This document shows positions 62,182 through 64,000 of a DNA stretch of 64,000 nt, piece by piece. The stretch covers positions 1 to 64,000 of the forward strand of contig CANFTB010000015.1 of assembly GCA_947449735.1 (NCBI GenBank), written 5' to 3'. The translations under genes were made by a program, and so were the position numbers. Each line of letters begins with the position of its first letter. Within the stretch, counting starts at the first letter, position 1. The DNA is from Chthoniobacteraceae bacterium. Lineage in GTDB: Bacteria > Verrucomicrobiota > Verrucomicrobiia > Chthoniobacterales > Chthoniobacteraceae. The notes under the pieces are model-generated. The model worked only from the letters and a program-made list of their open reading frames with translations, did no database searches and was not told the origin of the DNA.

Positions 62182-64000
62182 CGCGTAGCAATCTCTTCTA
62201 CTCCAGCCTGAGCGTTGGCCTCCTCTCCCTCGCGCCCTCCCTGCTTCAGGGAGCACCAGTCCTCGAGGTTTTTCCAGCCGATGCCCACTTGCGCAGCAAG
62301 CTCGACCGCCAGGCTTTCGTCGTACGGGTCATTCAGGACAACGGAATCCATCTGGACGTTACCAGCGACGCCAAGCTGACCCTCGAAGACCCGTCCAAGG
62401 CAGTCCTGACCAAAAACGAGGTCGCTCCGAAAGCCGAGGGCTCCACAAAGATTAAGGTACAGTGGAAAAACCTCTCTGCATCGGTTCCCCTCACCGTCGA
62501 AAAGCCCGACTTCGAGCCCACGGTCTCCTTCCGAAAGGATGTGATGCCGGTCTTCATGAAGGCGGAGTGCAACCGCTGCCACGGAGCTGCCCGCGGCCAG
62601 GACGGATTCAAACTTTCGCTCTGGGGTTTTGACCCGGACGCCGACTATTTCAGAATCACCCGCGAACAGCCGGGACGCCGCGTGAATCTGGCGGTGCCGG
62701 AGGAGTCGCTTCTTCTGACCAAATCCGACGGAGAGGCCGCACACACTGGTGGAAAGCGGTTTGAAAAGGGCAGCCCCCTCTACCACACGATGCTGCGCTG
62801 GCTCAAGGCGGGCGCCCCCGACGACCCCAAGGATTTGGTTCAGCTCAAGTCCGTCGAAATCACCCCCGGCTCCCTCGTGCTCGAGGGACCGGAGCAGAAA
62901 TTCCGGATGAACGTCCGGGCGAACTACGCCGACGGATCGACACGCGACGTCACCTCCACCGCGCTGTTCCTCTCCAACAACGAGGGGACGGCAAAAGTCG
63001 ACGCAGAGGGCGTCCTCACGACCGGTCTTCGCGGCGAGGCCTTCGTCATGGCGCGCTACGGCTCCTTTACCGTAGGAGTCCCGGTCATTGTCCTCCCGAA
63101 GAATCTCAAGTTCGAGTGGCCGAAGGTCGAGGAGCGCAACGAAATCGACAAGCTGGTGAATGCCAAGCTGCGCAACATGCGCATGAGCCCAAGCGAGTTC
63201 TGCGACGACCTCACCTTCCTGCGCAGGGCCTACATTGACATCACTGGAACCCTCCCCCCCTTGGAGCGGGTTATCGCGTTCCGGGACGACAAGGATGCCG
63301 CCAAGCGCGAGAAGCTTGTGGATGAACTCCTGAAGCAACCTGGGTTCATCGACCTCTGGACCCTTAAATGGGCGGACCTCCTGCAGATCCGCACCATTAA
63401 TAACCAGTCCTACAACAAGACGGTCCAGCTTTACCACAACTGGCTGAGAGACCAGATGCTCTCCGGAGTCCCCCTCAACCAGCTGGCGGCCAAGCTCCTC
63501 ACCGCCACGGGTTCCAACATCGAAAATCCCGCGGCGACCTTCTACTCCTTGGAACTGGACCCGATCCGCGTTACCGAAGACGCCGCTCAGGCAATGCTCG
63601 GCATCCGCATCCAGTGTGCCCAGTGCCACAACCACCCCTTCGACCGTTGGTCGATGAGCGACTACCGCGGCTTCATGGCGTTCTTCATGCAGGTCGGCCG
63701 CAAGGCGGGCGAGGATCCCCGCGAGAAAATCATCTATAACGCGGGCGGCGGTGAAGCCGTGCACCCCGTCGGAGGCAAGGCCGTGCCGCCCAAGTTCCCC
63801 GGTGGAGAAGAACCGGACGTCAAAGGCAAGGACCGCCGCGAAGTCCTTGCGCAGTGGCTAGCCGACCCGTCCAATCCGTGGTTCGCCAAACACATGGCAA
63901 ACTTGGTCTGGGCCCAGCTCATGGGAGTGGGAATCGTCAGCCCCGTGGACGATATCCGCATTTCCAACCCCGCCTCGAACCAGCCCCTTCTGGACTACCT
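62178..64000 (+). CDS. Planctomycete-type cytochrome-like DUF1549/DUF1553 protein (3' truncated by window edge)
   Basis: 607 codons visible, incomplete. Signal peptide about 1-26 (LFYSSLSVGLLSLAPSLLQG). A heme motif in AECNRCHGAARGQDGFKLSL (CxxCH) at about 132-137 is typical of the PSCyt/DUF1588-type region; an Ig-like BIG_2 segment follows (VEITPGSLVLEGPEQKFRMN). Then comes DUF1549 (LRRAYIDITGTLPPLERVIA) and a second CxxCH in IQCAQCHNHPFDRWSMSDYR. These features indicate a periplasmic multi-domain cytochrome thought to serve polymer degradation or electron transfer. ATG overlaps the previous stop, so it is co-translated. Confidence 0.9.
   Translation, partial: MTRSNLFYSSLSVGLLSLAPSLLQGAPVLEVFPADAHLRSKLDRQAFVVRVIQDNGIHLDVTSDAKLTLEDPSKAVLTKNEVAPKAEGSTKIKVQWKNLSASVPLTVEKPDFEPTVSFRKDVMPVFMKAECNRCHGAARGQDGFKLSLWGFDPDADYFRITREQPGRRVNLAVPEESLLLTKSDGEAAHTGGKRFEKGSPLYHTMLRWLKAGAPDDPKDLVQLKSVEITPGSLVLEGPEQKFRMNVRANYADGSTRDVTSTALFLSNNEGTAKVDAEGVLTTGLRGEAFVMARYGSFTVGVPVIVLPKNLKFEWPKVEERNEIDKLVNAKLRNMRMSPSEFCDDLTFLRRAYIDITGTLPPLERVIAFRDDKDAAKREKLVDELLKQPGFIDLWTLKWADLLQIRTINNQSYNKTVQLYHNWLRDQMLSGVPLNQLAAKLLTATGSNIENPAATFYSLELDPIRVTEDAAQAMLGIRIQCAQCHNHPFDRWSMSDYRGFMAFFMQVGRKAGEDPREKIIYNAGGGEAVHPVGGKAVPPKFPGGEEPDVKGKDRREVLAQWLADPSNPWFAKHMANLVWAQLMGVGIVSPVDDIRISNPASNQPLLDY

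Noticed and set aside
62010..63764. 584-codon minus-strand frame across the PPC and cytochrome genes
   Set aside because: Crosses two confident genes with heme motifs and a hexamer repeat; composition is a shadow of the coding strand.

Overview
The window is about 64 kb of GC-rich bacterial chromosome that best fits the phylum Verrucomicrobiota, perhaps an Opitutae-like lineage. That placement is inferred from gene content: a fused LpxC-FabZ, LL-diaminopimelate aminotransferase (DapL), and planctomycete/verrucomicrobial families (DUF1501, PPC-domain and heme-containing DUF1549/DUF1553 proteins, DUF5069). LPS, TamA/TamB and type II secretion genes show a Gram-negative envelope. Almost no start codon is preceded by a Shine-Dalgarno sequence, so most starts were chosen from protein family boundaries and signal peptides.

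Layout. 1-4.1 kb: three minus-strand tRNAs (Gly-CCC, Cys-GCA, Arg-TCT), a lone pseudopilin gene, a frameshifted remnant of an ISL3-type transposase, short repeats, and an L-lactate permease. 4.2-7.4 kb: rplI, dnaB (with a terminator hairpin against its start codon) and a FemAB/CelD-like acyltransferase. 7.6-10.5 kb: minus-strand thyA-folA and a polyprenyl-phosphate sugar transferase. 10.9-18.5 kb: a secreted S10 peptidase facing a minus-strand run of two tandem esterases (one fused to an SMP-30-like propeller), a heptosyltransferase-like GT9, rfbD and dapL. 18.8-24.2 kb: a phosphoribosyltransferase, then a minus operon of two CNNM/CBS membrane proteins, a Tat-exported cell-wall amidase and murI. 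24.4-29.8 kb: DUF309, clpC, lpxA, lpxC-fabZ.

29.9-37 kb: a plus-strand run of glgA, an AsmA-like protein, a short secreted DUF1549-like protein, DUF5069, gspF, a secreted unknown and gspG. 37-47.5 kb: a Nudix hydrolase and argH (minus), tamB-tamA (plus), and two overlapping methyltransferase genes, one Rsm22-like with conserved cysteines. 47.5-51.2 kb: a broken Cys-rich zinc-ribbon gene, DUF4870, DUF2059, a GYF_2 protein, a rhodanese and hemQ. 51.4-56.2 kb: UPF0261, hisB-hisH-hisA, then larC, split by one in-frame UAG and carrying a very large histidine-rich insert. 56.3-64 kb: an M20 peptidase (minus), then a DUF1501 - PPC - cytochrome-like DUF1549/DUF1553 operon that runs off the right edge.

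Most of the window is housekeeping plus envelope biogenesis: lipid A, peptidoglycan precursors and turnover, outer-membrane assembly, secretion, polysaccharide. The observations most worth following are the two-piece larC with its histidine-rich metal-binding insert, the Cys-to-Lys-position substitution in GlgA, the miniature DUF1549-like secreted protein beside type II secretion genes, and the frameshifted zinc-ribbon gene. No CRISPR array, prophage or rRNA gene was seen.
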